Source: an uncultured Luminiphilus sp.
GTDB taxonomy: Bacteria; Pseudomonadota; Gammaproteobacteria; Pseudomonadales; Halieaceae
DNA length: 64,000 nt
Direction: 5' to 3'
NCBI GenBank assembly: GCA_938091995.1
Contig: CALKNZ010000001.1
Span: 32,533 to 96,532, forward strand
The notes under the pieces are model-generated. The model was not told the DNA's origin, did not search any database, and saw nothing but the letters and a program-made list of their open reading frames with translations. The position numbers and the translations under genes were made by a program. How positions within the stretch are numbered: position 1 is the stretch's first letter; each line of letters opens with the position of its first letter. Of this stretch, positions 1-9,922 are shown one piece after another.

Positions 1-1037
1 AGCTCGACAATCTGAGTACCTGTTTGAGCGATAAACCGCCCGTCAGATGTGCCCCCGCCGGTTGATAATTTAGCAGATGTGCCCGTGATCGACTTGATGC
101 TCGCAGTGACTGCTTCTACCAAAGCGCCGGGTTCAGTCAAAAACGGCTCACCGCTCAGGTGCCATTTAATATCAAAGTCAGCAACGTGCGCACCCAGAAT
201 TTCTTCACAGCGGCTGCGGATGGTGGTGGCGTCAGTTTCCGTTGAGAAACGCACATTAAACTGTGCAGTTAACGACCCTGGAATAACATTGGTAGCACCT
301 GTGCCCGCTTGAATATTGCCAAATTGTAGGCGGGTTGGCTCAAAGAAGGCGTTGCCCTCGTCCCAGGGTTCTTTTGCGAGAGCGTCCAGGGCCAAAAATG
401 CACCGTGAATGGGGTTTTCTGCAAATTGAGGATAGGCGATATGCCCCTGCTTACCGCGGATGGTAATTACCCCGTTAATCGAACCCCGTCTTCCGTTTTT
501 AATGATGTCACCAAGAGACTCCGAGCTTGAGGGCTCACCGACCACACACCAGTCAACCTGCTCCCCTCTAGCGATCAACGCCTCAACAACCTTAACGGTT
601 CCGTCTCTTGCCGGTCCTTCCTCATCAGCGGTAATTAAAAAACCCAGCCGTCCCCTATGGTTTGGGTGCTGTTGGGCGAAGGCCTCAGCCGCAACGGTCA
701 TAGCCGCAAGGCTTGCTTTCATATCGGCGGCTCCACGTCCATAGAGCACGCCATCGCGATCAGTCGCTGTAAAAGGCGGGGTCGACCAACCCGACTCGGG
801 TCCTGTTGGAACAACATCAGTGTGACCAGCGAAGACCAGCGTGCCGTCCCCCTGTCCCCGGGTAGCCCAGAAATTATCGACCTCCCCAAATCGCATAGGT
901 TCGCAGACAAAACCAGCAGCCGTCAGCCGCTGCATCATTATTTTCTGGCAATCGGCATCGTTGGGCGTGACAGAAGGGCGCTCGATGAGTTGTCGGGTTA
1001 AAGCAACTGCGGCCTCCCCGTATTCAGTTGTTGGCAT
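1..1037 (-). CDS. dapE: Succinyl-diaminopimelate desuccinylase, 3' part beyond window
   Basis: DapE removes succinate from N-succinyl-L,L-diaminopimelate in the succinylase branch of lysine and peptidoglycan-precursor synthesis; it is a cytosolic two-metal M20 peptidase. I translated the minus strand from the ATG at 1037. It starts [20 protein letters not shown] and shows the metal-binding GHTDVVP near residue 70, GRGAADMK near 100 and [10 protein letters not shown] near 135. About 345 codons are present, and the reading frame is still open at position 1; family members are about 375-380 residues, so only the C-terminal end is missing. Its start overlaps the end of dapD by 14 bases, which suggests translational coupling in one lysine-pathway operon. 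Confidence 0.95.
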   Translation of the reverse strand, partial: MPTTEYGEAAVALTRQLIERPSVTPNDADCQKIMMQRLTAAGFVCEPMRFGEVDNFWATRGQGDGTLVFAGHTDVVPTGPESGWSTPPFTATDRDGVLYGRGAADMKASLAAMTVAAEAFAQQHPNHRGRLGFLITADEEGPARDGTVKVVEALIARGEQVDWCVVGEPSSSESLGDIIKNGRRGSINGVITIRGKQGHIAYPQFAENPIHGAFLALDALAKEPWDEGNAFFEPTRLQFGNIQAGTGATNVIPGSLTAQFNVRFSTETDATTIRSRCEEILGAHVADFDIKWHLSGEPFLTEPGALVEAVTASIKSITGTSAKLSTGGGTSDGRFIAQTGTQIVE

Positions 1038-2034
1038 GAAGGCTCTCATTAAGCTCGATAGCCGAGCGGTTAGTCAGGCACTCTACCGTTCCAGAGGTGC
1101 TGTTACGTCGAAATAAAAGGTCAGATTTTCCTGCAAGATCCCGCGCTGACACCGTCTCTACCGGTTTGCGTGCGCCATCTAACAGCGTGACTTTGGTTCC
1201 CGCCGTGATGAAGAGGCCGGCTTCAATGGTACAGCGGTCACCTAAAGGAATGCCCAGCCCGGCGTTGGCGCCAATCAAACATTCGCGCCCGACCGAGATG
1301 ACAATATTGCCACCGCCAGAAAGGGTACCCATGGTAGAGCAGCCTCCGCCAAGATCAGAACCCGCTCCTACCCAGACACCTGCCGAAATTCGGCCCTCGA
1401 TCATCCCGGGTCCTTCTGTTCCCCCATTGAAATTGATGAAACCTTCGTGCATGACCGTTGTGCCTTCACCTAAATAAGCGCCCAGACGTACCCTAGCCGT
1501 ATGAGCAATACGCACACCCGTGGGGACGACATAGTTGGTCATTTTGGGGAACTTATCGACGCTTGCGACTTCGAGAACCGAGCCTCGCAGCCGCGCATCA
1601 AGTTGTCGCTGGGGCAGATCAGTCAAACAGACAGCGCCCTGATCGGTCCAGGCGACATTGGGTAGCAGTCCAAAAAGACCGTCTAAGTCTGTCCCGTGGG
1701 GTTTGACCTGCCGGTGTGATAGCAAATGTAACTTTAAATAGGCATCTGCTACGGTTGCTGGTGCTGCATTATCGAGGAGTGTGGTCGCGACAACCCGACC
1801 TGCTGAGGACCGGAGTTGGTCGGCAAGTCTCGCCTGTTCATCGGCGCCAATAGCCGTAAACCCGCGACAAAGTTCGGCGAGTTGGTCGTCATCGAGTGGC
1901 CCGGATACGTCCTTAATTAAGGCGGCAAGATCGCCGTCGATGTTACTCAGTGGTGCCGGGTAAAAGACGTCTAAAGTCTCGTCCGCCGTATTCTGGGTGG
2001 CAACACCCAATCCAAATCCATGGACAGCGCTCAT
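1024..2034 (-). CDS. dapD: 2,3,4,5-tetrahydropyridine-2,6-dicarboxylate N-succinyltransferase
   Basis: DapD succinylates tetrahydrodipicolinate with succinyl-CoA, the committed step of the succinylase route to diaminopimelate. The 336-residue product is the long form of the enzyme known from Pseudomonas rather than the roughly 274-residue E. coli form. A left-handed beta-helix region with hexapeptide-like repeats runs from about residue 175 to 290, with [11 protein letters not shown] at 195-205 and a glycine-rich stretch near 225-245. An AGGAG ribosome site lies about six bases before the ATG. It is followed by dapE with a 14-base overlap and preceded by the ArsC/Spx-like gene 27 bases away. 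Confidence 0.95.
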   Translation of the reverse strand: MSAVHGFGLGVATQNTADETLDVFYPAPLSNIDGDLAALIKDVSGPLDDDQLAELCRGFTAIGADEQARLADQLRSSAGRVVATTLLDNAAPATVADAYLKLHLLSHRQVKPHGTDLDGLFGLLPNVAWTDQGAVCLTDLPQRQLDARLRGSVLEVASVDKFPKMTNYVVPTGVRIAHTARVRLGAYLGEGTTVMHEGFINFNGGTEGPGMIEGRISAGVWVGAGSDLGGGCSTMGTLSGGGNIVISVGRECLIGANAGLGIPLGDRCTIEAGLFITAGTKVTLLDGARKPVETVSARDLAGKSDLLFRRNSTSGTVECLTNRSAIELNESLHANN

Positions 2035-2061
2035 GGTTGTCTCCTGTATGTGTTTAAAAAT

Positions 2062-2412
2062 TCACTTTCCAAAGCGAGCGGCATAATCGGTGGCATTAAA
2101 ACCCACAGCCGTTTCGCCGTTATGTTCGAGAACCGGCCGTTTAATAAGGGTTGGATGTTTTAACAAAATTGACTCCACATTGCCGTTTTCAGCCTCCCCC
2201 CGCTCTTGCTCTGACAGATTTTTCCAAGTGGTGCTGCGTTTATTGAGTAGCGTTTTTTCGCCTACAGCAGCGACCCATTGGCTTAGCTGTGTTTGTGACA
2301 GCGCAGTCTTTCTAAAATCTACAAATAGGTACTCTAGGCCTTCGGATTCAAACCAACGTCGAGCTTTCTTAATGGAATCGCAATTGGGTATACCGTAAAT
2401 CACAGGGGTCAT
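2062..2412 (-). CDS. ArsC/Spx-family small reductase-like protein (YffB type)
   Basis: This small thioredoxin-fold protein of the ArsC/Spx family resembles E. coli YffB, whose function is not settled. The N-terminus carries YGIPNCDSIKKARRWF, in which the family's single active-site cysteine sits. I place the start at the ATG at 2412 because AAGGAA lies five bases upstream; an in-frame TTG at 2433 has no such site. That gives 116 residues, normal for the family. Its place just before dapD is conserved in Pseudomonas (yffB-dapD), which supports co-transcription rather than a direct role in lysine synthesis. Confidence 0.85.
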   Translation of the reverse strand: MTPVIYGIPNCDSIKKARRWFESEGLEYLFVDFRKTALSQTQLSQWVAAVGEKTLLNKRSTTWKNLSEQERGEAENGNVESILLKHPTLIKRPVLEHNGETAVGFNATDYAARFGK

Positions 2413-2464
2413 GGGGGTTCCTTGAATAATCAATTAGGACCAAGACGCTACAAGCGTATCAGAA

Positions 2465-3148
2465 TCAGGGCTTACTAATCTTTTTCGGGTGCTTTCGAAG
2501 CGGGTAGCAGGTCGTGCAAATTTCGCAGACGCGCCCGTCACAGCCTCTTGCGGTGCAGTATTCCCGGCCATAAAAAATAATTTGCAGGTGGAGGTCGTTC
2601 CAGCGTGATTTTTGAAAAAGGCGCTTGAGATCCCGCTCGGTTTCCACCACATTTTTGCCTCGGGTCAAACCCCAACGCTGGGCGAGACGGTGAATATGTG
2701 TGTCGACCGGAAAGGCTGGATGACCAAAAGCCTGTGCCATAACCACGCCTGCAGTCTTGTGCCCAACGCCGGGCAAGGCCTCTAATTCCGCAAACGATCG
2801 CGGGACCTGAGATTCGTGCCGAGTTATTAAGAGCTGGCTTAGGCCTTTGATCGCTTTGGATTTTTGTGGAGAGAGGCCACAGGGCCGAATAATACTGCGA
2901 ATATGCTCTACGGACAGATCTGCCATAGATTCAGGGGTGTCGGCCGCTGCAAATAACGCTGGGGTCACTTGATTGACCCGTTCATCAGTGCACTGGGCGC
3001 TGAGCAGGACTGACACCAAAAGTGTAAACGGATCTTTATGATCCAGCGGCACAGGAGGATCTGGATACAGGTCGCCCAACCGCGCGTCGATAAAGGCAAC
3101 ACGTTCGTCTTTCATTAAATTTCGAGGTGAACCGGTTGTTGCAGCCAT
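2465..3148 (-). CDS. nth: Endonuclease III (DNA glycosylase/AP lyase)
   Basis: Endonuclease III excises oxidised pyrimidines and cleaves the abasic site. The protein has the helix-hairpin-helix ALPGVGHKTAGV with the catalytic lysine at about residue 131 and the catalytic aspartate in VDTHIHR at about 149, counted from the ATG at 3148. That ATG lies four bases after the dapC stop; a TTG at 3169 and an ATG at 3115 are alternatives. The C-terminus has five cysteines spaced C-x4-C-x4-C-x2-C-x2-C, not the C-x6-C-x2-C-x5-C of the classical 4Fe-4S loop, so cluster binding is uncertain. The gene sits inside a lysine-pathway operon. Confidence 0.88.
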   Translation of the reverse strand: MAATTGSPRNLMKDERVAFIDARLGDLYPDPPVPLDHKDPFTLLVSVLLSAQCTDERVNQVTPALFAAADTPESMADLSVEHIRSIIRPCGLSPQKSKAIKGLSQLLITRHESQVPRSFAELEALPGVGHKTAGVVMAQAFGHPAFPVDTHIHRLAQRWGLTRGKNVVETERDLKRLFQKSRWNDLHLQIIFYGREYCTARGCDGRVCEICTTCYPLRKHPKKISKP

Positions 3149-3152
3149 CTTT

Positions 3153-4343
3153 TTACCAGCCCTGCTCAAGTGTTTGCACTATCCGTTGTGCAGCTTCAAC
3201 GCATGTTGCTTGTTCTGCGACCAGTGCCATGCGTATACGATTTGCTCCCGGATTTTCGCCATCGACCCATCGCCCTAGAAATTGTCCGGGAAGCACTGAA
3301 ACATTGCAGCGCCTCAATAATTCAGCAGCAAATTCTAAATCGTCAGTGGGCGTGCTTGGCCAGAGATAAAAGCCCGCGTCGGGAGTCGTGACGTCGAGTT
3401 GTTGAGCTAATAGGGGCACCACGGCTTCAAATTTGGCGCGGTACAGGGCTCGATTGGCTACGACGTGGGTTTCATCACTCCATGCAACGGTGCTTGCAAC
3501 CTGATGATGCGGTGGCATAGCACAGCCGTGATAGGTTCGGTAGCGCGTGAACTTTTGGATAATATCGGCGTCTCCAGCGACGAAACCTGACCGAAGCCCA
3601 GCCAGGTTGGAGCGCTTCGATAAGCTGTGAAAGCAGACGCATTTAGCGAAATCGGCATGCCCCATATTGGCTGCTGCAGATAAAAGCCCGGCAGGGGGAT
3701 TTTTCTCGTCAGGGTAAATTTCGCTGTAGCATTCATCGCTGACAATGACGAAATCATGCTCTTGAGCCAGAGCAATGAGGGTCCCTAAAGCCTCTTCTGA
3801 CATCACAGCACCCGATGGGTTGCCGGGATTGCAGAGGTACAGAACTTCGAGTCGCTCCCAGTCATCAGCAGCCACCTGGGAAAAATCCGGTTTAAATTCA
3901 CCGTGAGCATGGGCTGGAACAAAGGTAGGTTCGGTGCCTGCAAGCAGTGCTGCGCCCTCATAAATTTGGTAAAACGGGTTGGGGCTCATTACCCGTCCGG
4001 GTGCCCCGGGCGTGACTAAGGTCTGAGCAATCGCAAACAAAGCTTCTCGAGTGCCGTTCACAGGTAGCACCTGTCGGTCGGCATCAACATGTGGCAACTT
4101 AAACCGGTGTTCTAGCCACCGGGCAATGGTGGTTCTAAGTGTCGGTGACCCTGTGGTCGATGGGTAACGACTAATTTCGGGCAATGCCTGCATGAGTGCC
4201 TCTATAACTGCGCCCGGCGGGGCGTGCTGAGGCTCACCAATGGTCAGTGCTATTGGGGGGAAGTCTGCTGCAGTTATGCCATCAAATAATTGACTTAAGC
4301 GTTGAAACGGATAGGGCTGTAATGCTTCTAGGCCAGGGTTCAT
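3153..4343 (-). CDS. dapC: N-succinyl-L,L-diaminopimelate aminotransferase
   Basis: DapC is a PLP-dependent fold-type I aminotransferase that makes N-succinyl-diaminopimelate using glutamate as amino donor. The 396-residue product shows NPGNPSG at 172-178, SDECYSEIY at 202-210 and the PLP-binding lysine in SLSKRSN (K243). Class I/II aminotransferases are hard to assign by motif alone. The DapC call rests on the typical N-terminus (MNPGLEALQPYPFQRL) and on its position between glnD and dapD, as in Pseudomonas. Its start overlaps the glnD stop as ATGA. Confidence 0.9.
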   Translation of the reverse strand: MNPGLEALQPYPFQRLSQLFDGITAADFPPIALTIGEPQHAPPGAVIEALMQALPEISRYPSTTGSPTLRTTIARWLEHRFKLPHVDADRQVLPVNGTREALFAIAQTLVTPGAPGRVMSPNPFYQIYEGAALLAGTEPTFVPAHAHGEFKPDFSQVAADDWERLEVLYLCNPGNPSGAVMSEEALGTLIALAQEHDFVIVSDECYSEIYPDEKNPPAGLLSAAANMGHADFAKCVCFHSLSKRSNLAGLRSGFVAGDADIIQKFTRYRTYHGCAMPPHHQVASTVAWSDETHVVANRALYRAKFEAVVPLLAQQLDVTTPDAGFYLWPSTPTDDLEFAAELLRRCNVSVLPGQFLGRWVDGENPGANRIRMALVAEQATCVEAAQRIVQTLEQGW

Positions 4344-6976
4344 AGTTGGCTTGGCAGTTCGGCATCCAGAGCGCGCTTGATGGCATCCTCTAGACGATTT
4401 AAGGCGTTTTCATCACCGATGCTGTTGCCATCGGTGCTGGTGACAAAAAACACATCCTCCACGCGCTCACCCAGGGTCTGAATTTTTGCAGCTTGAAGGG
4501 ATACATTTTGGTCTATGAACACTGCTCCAATATTGGCGAGAAGCCCCGGGCGGTCGGGCGTTGCGACTTCCAGTACGGTCCAGCCTCGTCGTTCATCTTG
4601 GTGCACTGAAGTTTCAGTGGGTATGACGAATGACTTTTGACGACGGGGTGTGTGTCGACTGACAGTTCGTATCTCTTTTCGTATCAGGGCTTCAGACAGT
4701 TTGTCGCGAATGCCCGATAAAGTGTGGTGATCCCCGGGGACTGGATTGCCATCGGCCTTGAGCACATAAAATGTATCTAAAGTCGCGCCATCACCCCCCG
4801 AGTAAATCCTAGCGTCGTTGACACTAAGGTCTAAAAATTCCAGCTGGGAGCAGATGCGGGCGAAGAGATCAGGGCTGTCGGGTGCATGAACAAAAATTTG
4901 GGTGGCGTTAGCCACGGTCGAGTCGCCGCTTTGCCTAACGAGCACCAGGGCTTGTTCCAAATTGCTGTGGTCGGCGATGGACTCGGTATGCCAGGCGATA
5001 TCATCCGGGCGCTCTCTCAGAAAATAATCATCGCCTCGAAGCGCCCAAATAGCCTCGATATCGGCCTTGATGAATCCTCTGTCCTCCAGCAATTCTAGGG
5101 CTGCCTGTCGCGTAGTATCGACCACGCTTTGGCGATCTACTGGGTTTTCAAGGCCGCGGGTTAGCGCTCGGCGCGTCTCCGTGTAGGTCTGACGCAAGAG
5201 CGTGCTGCGCCAAGCATTCCAGAGCTCGGGATTGGTGCCGTGAATATCGGCTACCGTTAGGGTATACAAATAATCCAGCCGCTCTTGCGTGGCCACGTGG
5301 TGGGCAAAGCGAGCTATTTCATCTGGATCGGAAATATCTTTCCGCTGGGAAAACGAGCTCATCAGCAGATGGTTTCGGACCAGCCACACGACCAAGTCCG
5401 TATCGGTTTTGTTCAGGTCGTGTCGTTCGCAAAATCCTTGTGCATCCACAGCACCCAGCTCGGAGTGGTCTCCCCCTCGACCTTTGCCAATATCGTGATA
5501 AAGAGCTGCAATGTAGAGCAACTCGGGGGCTCTAAGTCGCTGAGCGATGCGTGTTGAAACCGGGAATTTATCGGTGTAGTCGGCTCGCATGAAACGCCGC
5601 GTGTTGGCCAAAACTTCGAGTGTATGAGCCTCAACGGTATAGGCATGAAATAGGTCAAATTGCATTTGCCCTACAATACGTCCAAATTCTGGTAGATACC
5701 GGCCCAGCAAGCCATGTCTTGCCATGCGACGAAGCTGTAAGGTGACGCCGTGGGGAGACCGAATAAGTTCCATAAATAGCGCTTGATTGACAGGGTCGGC
5801 TCTAAATGGCGGATCGATAAGATCGTGAGCGGCTCTCAGTAAACGCCAGGTTCCTGGCGCAATGCCACTGATGTCTGAATTGTTGGCAAGTATGACGAAA
5901 ACCCGCAGTAAATTTGACGGTTCTCTAATGAAAATGTCGTCTTGTCTGGCGGAAAGTAACCCGCCAATGACCTCAAAGTCATCGCTAAGGAGCCGCGCTT
6001 TTTCTCGGTCATCGTTGTGTAAAATTTGTCGATCGAAGGCCTGCAATACCAATTCACGAAGCTGCGCTAGAGCCTGCGCCCAGCGATAATAAACCTGCAT
6101 AAATTGTTCGACGGCAAGCTTTTCACCGTCGACCATTTCCCACAGTTGGGAGAGCTTTTGCTGTTGCTCAAAAAGAAGTCGGTCTTCCTCGCGATCGTTA
6201 AGCATATGTAGGGCAAACCGAACCTGACCTATAAAGTTTTGACCGGCTTCTAGCATCCGTTGTTCATCGGTATTGAGAAAATCAGCTTCATTAAGCTCTT
6301 TTAAAGGGACATCGTAATGACGCTTGGCAATCCAGCCAATGACCTGAATATCTCGTAGGCCCCCGGGCCCATTTTTAACATGGGGTTCTAAATTACTTTC
6401 AGTGTTACCGAAGTGGTCGTGGCGAGACTCAGTTTCCTCAAGCTTCGCCGTGTAAAACGCTTTACTGTCCCACATTCGCTCCGGATCAATACGGCCTTTG
6501 AGTTGTGCAAACAGATCGTTGCTTCCCGCAACGCAGCGTGCTTCTAGCATCGAGGTAAAAATCGTGAGGTCCTCTCGCGCAAGGGCTTCACATTCCTCGA
6601 GAGTCCGAACACTCGACCCAACTTTGAGACCGATATCCCAAAGGTTTCTGAGCAGCTCTGAGATTTGAGCTGCGGTATCTTCCTCAGGCGGATGTGTGAC
6701 CAAAATGAGCAGGTCAATATCGGAGTGGGGATACAATTCACCGCGACCATACCCACCCACTGCGGCAAGGGCTAAATCTGGGCGTTGGTTCAGATGAATA
6801 CCCCAAAGATGCGTCAGCACGTTGTCGACCGCATTGGAGCGTGCGGACAGAAGTGGCCAGACCGGACTTGTGGGATGAAAGTTCCCCGCGATTTCTTCAG
6901 TGACCTGCGCGAGGTACCTCTGACAATCTTGAACAGGTTGGTCTGAATGGCTAATCGGGTTGGCCATGGATTGCAT
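4340..6976 (-). CDS. glnD: Bifunctional uridylyltransferase/uridylyl-removing enzyme (PII regulator)
   Basis: GlnD senses glutamine and uridylylates or deuridylylates PII proteins, setting glutamine synthetase activity and NtrBC signalling. The 878-residue protein has the nucleotidyltransferase motif GGYGRGELYPHSDIDLL at about 74-90, an HD domain with YHDIGKG near residue 490 that carries the removing activity, and two C-terminal ACT domains (VLEVATPDRPGLLANIGAVF in the last one). The length matches the family (about 890). Two ATG codons, at 6976 and 6967, are possible starts and neither has a clear ribosome site. Map lies 14 bases upstream, and the ATGA overlap with dapC points to one operon. 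Confidence 0.95.
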   Translation of the reverse strand: MQSMANPISHSDQPVQDCQRYLAQVTEEIAGNFHPTSPVWPLLSARSNAVDNVLTHLWGIHLNQRPDLALAAVGGYGRGELYPHSDIDLLILVTHPPEEDTAAQISELLRNLWDIGLKVGSSVRTLEECEALAREDLTIFTSMLEARCVAGSNDLFAQLKGRIDPERMWDSKAFYTAKLEETESRHDHFGNTESNLEPHVKNGPGGLRDIQVIGWIAKRHYDVPLKELNEADFLNTDEQRMLEAGQNFIGQVRFALHMLNDREEDRLLFEQQQKLSQLWEMVDGEKLAVEQFMQVYYRWAQALAQLRELVLQAFDRQILHNDDREKARLLSDDFEVIGGLLSARQDDIFIREPSNLLRVFVILANNSDISGIAPGTWRLLRAAHDLIDPPFRADPVNQALFMELIRSPHGVTLQLRRMARHGLLGRYLPEFGRIVGQMQFDLFHAYTVEAHTLEVLANTRRFMRADYTDKFPVSTRIAQRLRAPELLYIAALYHDIGKGRGGDHSELGAVDAQGFCERHDLNKTDTDLVVWLVRNHLLMSSFSQRKDISDPDEIARFAHHVATQERLDYLYTLTVADIHGTNPELWNAWRSTLLRQTYTETRRALTRGLENPVDRQSVVDTTRQAALELLEDRGFIKADIEAIWALRGDDYFLRERPDDIAWHTESIADHSNLEQALVLVRQSGDSTVANATQIFVHAPDSPDLFARICSQLEFLDLSVNDARIYSGGDGATLDTFYVLKADGNPVPGDHHTLSGIRDKLSEALIRKEIRTVSRHTPRRQKSFVIPTETSVHQDERRGWTVLEVATPDRPGLLANIGAVFIDQNVSLQAAKIQTLGERVEDVFFVTSTDGNSIGDENALNRLEDAIKRALDAELPSQL

Positions 6977-6990
6977 TCTCTAAATCTAAC

Positions 6991-7770
6991 TCAACAGGGT
7001 AGGACTTCGGGGGTTCTCTGAGTAAACACCTCACAGCCATTGGCAGTGACTGCTAGGGTATGCTCCCATTGCGCGGAAAGCCGTCCATCTCGAGTGGTTA
7101 CGGTCCAGCCATCCTTGGTATTGAGTTTGGTATGACGCTTGCCGGCATTGATCATGGGTTCAATGGTAAAAGTCATGCCCTCCGTGAGGACTTCGCCTAA
7201 GCCGGGAGAGCCGTAGTGGAGTATTTGAGGCTCTTCATGGAAAATTTTGCCGATACCATGCCCGCAGTATTCTCGAACGACTGAATAATAGTTTTCCTCG
7301 GCATATTGCTGGATCACATGACCAATATCGCCCAGCGTCGTACCCGGGCGGACAATCGCCAAAGCCTTATAAAGGCATTCTTGGGTGATGCGCATGAGCC
7401 GCTCTGCGTGGGGTGCTACGTCTCCCACCCCAACCATGATGCTGGTATCGCCATGCCACCCGTCTTTAATCACGGTGACGTCGATGTTAATGATGTCGCC
7501 GTTACGCAGTTTTTTGCTGTCAGAGGGGATGCCGTGACAGATAACATCGTTGACCGACGTGCAAATGGACTTTGGAAACCCGTGATAGTTTAAAGGAGCC
7601 GGGATGGCCTGCTGAACGTTGACGATGTAATCGTGACAAATACGATCTAGCTCCCCAGTGGTCATACCCACTTTGACTAGGGGTTCTATCATCTCCAGAA
7701 CTTCGGCAGCTAGGCGGCCTGCAACGCGCATGCCTTGGAGCTCTTCGGGTGTTTTGGGCGTAACGGCCAT
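6991..7770 (-). CDS. map: Type I methionine aminopeptidase
   Basis: Map removes the initiator methionine from nascent proteins. The protein contains the metal ligands typical of the family: D in DIINIDVTVIKDGWHGDTS, H in EYCGHGIGKIFHEEP and E in TFTIEPMINAG. The open frame runs upstream to 7914, but the conserved N-terminus begins at the ATG at 7770 (MAVTPKTPEELQGMRVAG), giving 259 residues as in E. coli (264). It is divergent from rpsB, the arrangement found across gammaproteobacteria, and heads the minus-strand set map-glnD-dapC. Confidence 0.95.
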   Translation of the reverse strand: MAVTPKTPEELQGMRVAGRLAAEVLEMIEPLVKVGMTTGELDRICHDYIVNVQQAIPAPLNYHGFPKSICTSVNDVICHGIPSDSKKLRNGDIINIDVTVIKDGWHGDTSIMVGVGDVAPHAERLMRITQECLYKALAIVRPGTTLGDIGHVIQQYAEENYYSVVREYCGHGIGKIFHEEPQILHYGSPGLGEVLTEGMTFTIEPMINAGKRHTKLNTKDGWTVTTRDGRLSAQWEHTLAVTANGCEVFTQRTPEVLPC

Positions 7771-7861
7771 GCTGTTCCACGTCTTGGATTGGGTATCTTT
7801 GGTATTGTAACGAAAGCACAGCCGAATGTCCTTTTTCCTTCTCCAAATGTTAGATTTGTGG

Positions 7862-7867
7862 TATAAC
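7862..7867 (+). promoter_or_regulatory. Possible -10 box of the rpsB-tsf promoter
   Basis: The hexamer TATAAC is preceded by TG-rich sequence and followed by a GC-only stretch (GCGCGCC), the type of discriminator common at stringently controlled ribosomal promoters. No good -35 box is visible at the right distance. The position implies an untranslated leader of about 145 bases before rpsB. In E. coli such a leader is bound by S2 for autoregulation; I could not identify the S2-binding fold here with certainty. Confidence 0.45.
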
Positions 7868-8020
7868 GCGCGCCTCGCTGGAATGAGTCTGGCGGGGCGG
7901 GGGCATGAGTCCACGCTTTAATGACGAAGTCACACCTCAAAAAATCTAGGCCGGGTGCCGTTATTCGGTTGGACCTAGTAGATGTGTGGTGATTTAAACC
8001 CAAACCTCAGGAAGGTATTT

Positions 8021-8788
8021 ATGGCACAGATAAGCATGCGCGATCTGCTTCAGGCAGGCGCTCACTTCGGGCACCAGACCCGATTCTGGAATCCCAAAAT
8101 GGATCAATACATCTTTGGGGCTCGCAACAAAATTCACATTATTAACCTCGAGCACACAGTGCCCGCCTTCAATGAGGCCTTAAAGCAAGTTCAGCGTCTT
8201 GCCAGCAACAAAAGCAACATTATGTTTGTAGGCACCAAACGAGCGGCTGGAAAGGTGATTCAAGAGGAAGCCGCACGTTGTGGCATGCCCTACGTAAGCC
8301 ATCGCTGGCTGGGTGGTATGCTTACTAACTATAAAACAGTGCGCTCTTCAATCAAGCGGCTTCGGGAGCTTGAGGGTCAAGAAGCCGACGGTACGTTTGA
8401 CAAGTTGACTAAGAAAGAAGCGCTGATGCGCACGCGTTCAAAAGATAAACTGGAGCGTTCGGTAGGCGGTATCAAAGAAATGACGGGTTTGCCCGACGTC
8501 CTGTTTGTTATTGACGTCGATCACGAACGTATTGCCATTACTGAAGCCAACAAATTGGGTATCCCTGTCATTGGTATTGTCGATACGAATAGCGATCCCG
8601 ATGGTGTGGACTACGTGATTCCTGGCAACGACGATGCCATTCGAGCGATTAGGCTCTACGTGAAAGCCGTCGCCGATGCGGTTTTAGAGGGCAAGGCCGA
8701 GCGAGGTGTGGCGCCTGTCGCTGATGAGCTTGTTGAGGTGGAAGAGACTCCAACAGATGCGACCGCTGCGGTAGAAGCTGACGCCTAA
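8021..8788 (+). CDS. rpsB: 30S ribosomal protein S2
   Basis: S2 is a primary constituent of the small subunit, binding late near S1. The product starts [20 protein letters not shown], the family signature, and continues with [17 protein letters not shown] and the conserved [15 protein letters not shown] region. The start is the ATG at 8021, with AGGAAGG at 8010-8016; the frame continues upstream but without conservation. It is 255 residues with a short acidic C-terminal tail. It forms the classical rpsB-tsf pair, with a hairpin between the two genes. Confidence 0.98.
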   Translation: MAQISMRDLLQAGAHFGHQTRFWNPKMDQYIFGARNKIHIINLEHTVPAFNEALKQVQRLASNKSNIMFVGTKRAAGKVIQEEAARCGMPYVSHRWLGGMLTNYKTVRSSIKRLRELEGQEADGTFDKLTKKEALMRTRSKDKLERSVGGIKEMTGLPDVLFVIDVDHERIAITEANKLGIPVIGIVDTNSDPDGVDYVIPGNDDAIRAIRLYVKAVADAVLEGKAERGVAPVADELVEVEETPTDATAAVEADA

Positions 8789-8794
8789 GATGAT

Positions 8795-8819
8795 GCCGCG
8801 CTTCGCGCGGCTTTTTTTT
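8795..8819 (+). terminator. Hairpin with T-run between rpsB and tsf
   Basis: GCCGCGC and GCGCGGC pair around a tiny TTC loop, and eight T residues follow directly. This is a textbook intrinsic terminator located seven bases after the rpsB stop. In E. coli a partial terminator lies at the same place and lowers tsf transcription relative to rpsB, so attenuation rather than full stop is likely. Confidence 0.85.
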
Positions 8820-8905
8820 AACCGGTGGGGCTAACGCCCTGCAACTCACTTTTAGAGACGCACTTTCGGCTATGACTGCGGAAGGTGCATTATGAGGAAG
8901 GAAAC

Positions 8906-9763
8906 ATGTCAGCAGCATTGGTGAAGGAGCTACGAGAGCGTACAGGACTGGGGCTCCTTGAGTGCAAAAGAGCGTTGAAGGAAGCCGATAACGACATTGA
9001 CGCGGCGATAGAAGCCTTGCGCAAGTCCAGTGGCATGAAAGCGGCCAAAAAAGCGGGCCGTATTGCAGCGGATGGTGTTGTAACAACACGCATTGCAGAA
9101 GATGGTAGTTACGGTGTTTTGGTTGAAGTTAACAGTGAAACTGATTTTGTCGCTCGAGATGAAAATTTCTTGGGCTTTGTTGGTTCGGTAGCCGATGCGC
9201 TGTATGAAAGCCGCTCTGCTGACGTTGAGGCGCTTAAGACAGGCGCCCTTGAACAGGATCGCGAAGCGTTGGTGCAAAAAATTGGTGAGAATATTGGTGT
9301 TCGTAGAGCCTCGCTTGTGACCGCTGAAAACGGTGTGGTGGGTAGCTATGTCCACGGTAATAATCGCATCGCGGTGTTGGTTGAGCTGCGTGGTGGTGAT
9401 CAAGACCTTGCCCGAGACGTGGCCATGCATGTTGCTGCGGTTAATCCACAGGTTGTGTCCCCTGCTGATATGCCCGAAGCACTTTTGGAAAAGGAACGCG
9501 ACATTTTTACCGCTCAGGCACAAGAGTCGGGCAAGCCCGCGGAAATTATTGAAAAGATGATCGGCGGACGTATTAAAAAGTACCTAGCTGAAAACAGCTT
9601 ATCGGAGCAGGCTTTTGTTAAGGATCCTGATGTAACCGTTGGGCAGCTTGTTAAGGCGGCGAATGCTGAGGTGATTTCCTTCTCTCGTTTCGAGGTGGGC
9701 GAGGGCATCGAGGTGGAGAAGGTTGACTTTGCTGACGAGGTGGCCGCTCAGCTCAAGGGGTGA
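8906..9763 (+). CDS. tsf: Translation elongation factor Ts
   Basis: EF-Ts exchanges GDP for GTP on EF-Tu. The N-terminus [20 protein letters not shown] with the UBA-like domain and the TDFVARDE motif (core contact with EF-Tu) are clear. The start is the ATG at 8906, preceded by AGGAAGG; the frame extends upstream of this without conservation. It is 285 residues, the usual length. It follows rpsB after a hairpin, and pyrH follows after a gap of 159 bases with no gene. Confidence 0.97.
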   Translation: MSAALVKELRERTGLGLLECKRALKEADNDIDAAIEALRKSSGMKAAKKAGRIAADGVVTTRIAEDGSYGVLVEVNSETDFVARDENFLGFVGSVADALYESRSADVEALKTGALEQDREALVQKIGENIGVRRASLVTAENGVVGSYVHGNNRIAVLVELRGGDQDLARDVAMHVAAVNPQVVSPADMPEALLEKERDIFTAQAQESGKPAEIIEKMIGGRIKKYLAENSLSEQAFVKDPDVTVGQLVKAANAEVISFSRFEVGEGIEVEKVDFADEVAAQLKG

Positions 9764-9922
9764 ATTTGAAGCGGTCTTGGCGGTGACGAGGCCGCTGTAA
9801 CCCGGGCAATAGATTTTTTGTTGGTCATAAGTCGCTTAGTGAGCATTGGTCAGGAACTTATGGCCTGACTTGGGACTCAAGTGTCCGGTAGGATAGGAAC
9901 GTCTTGAGATAGGAGAAGGCCT

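Noticed and set aside
49-1001. Plus-strand open frames at the left end
   Set aside because: The minus strand encodes a continuous DapE protein across this stretch; the plus-strand frames have no motifs or ribosome sites.
9764-9922. Possible terminator between tsf and pyrH
   Set aside because: An imperfect pairing (AGCGG/CCGCT) exists, but there is no T-run and the loop is long.
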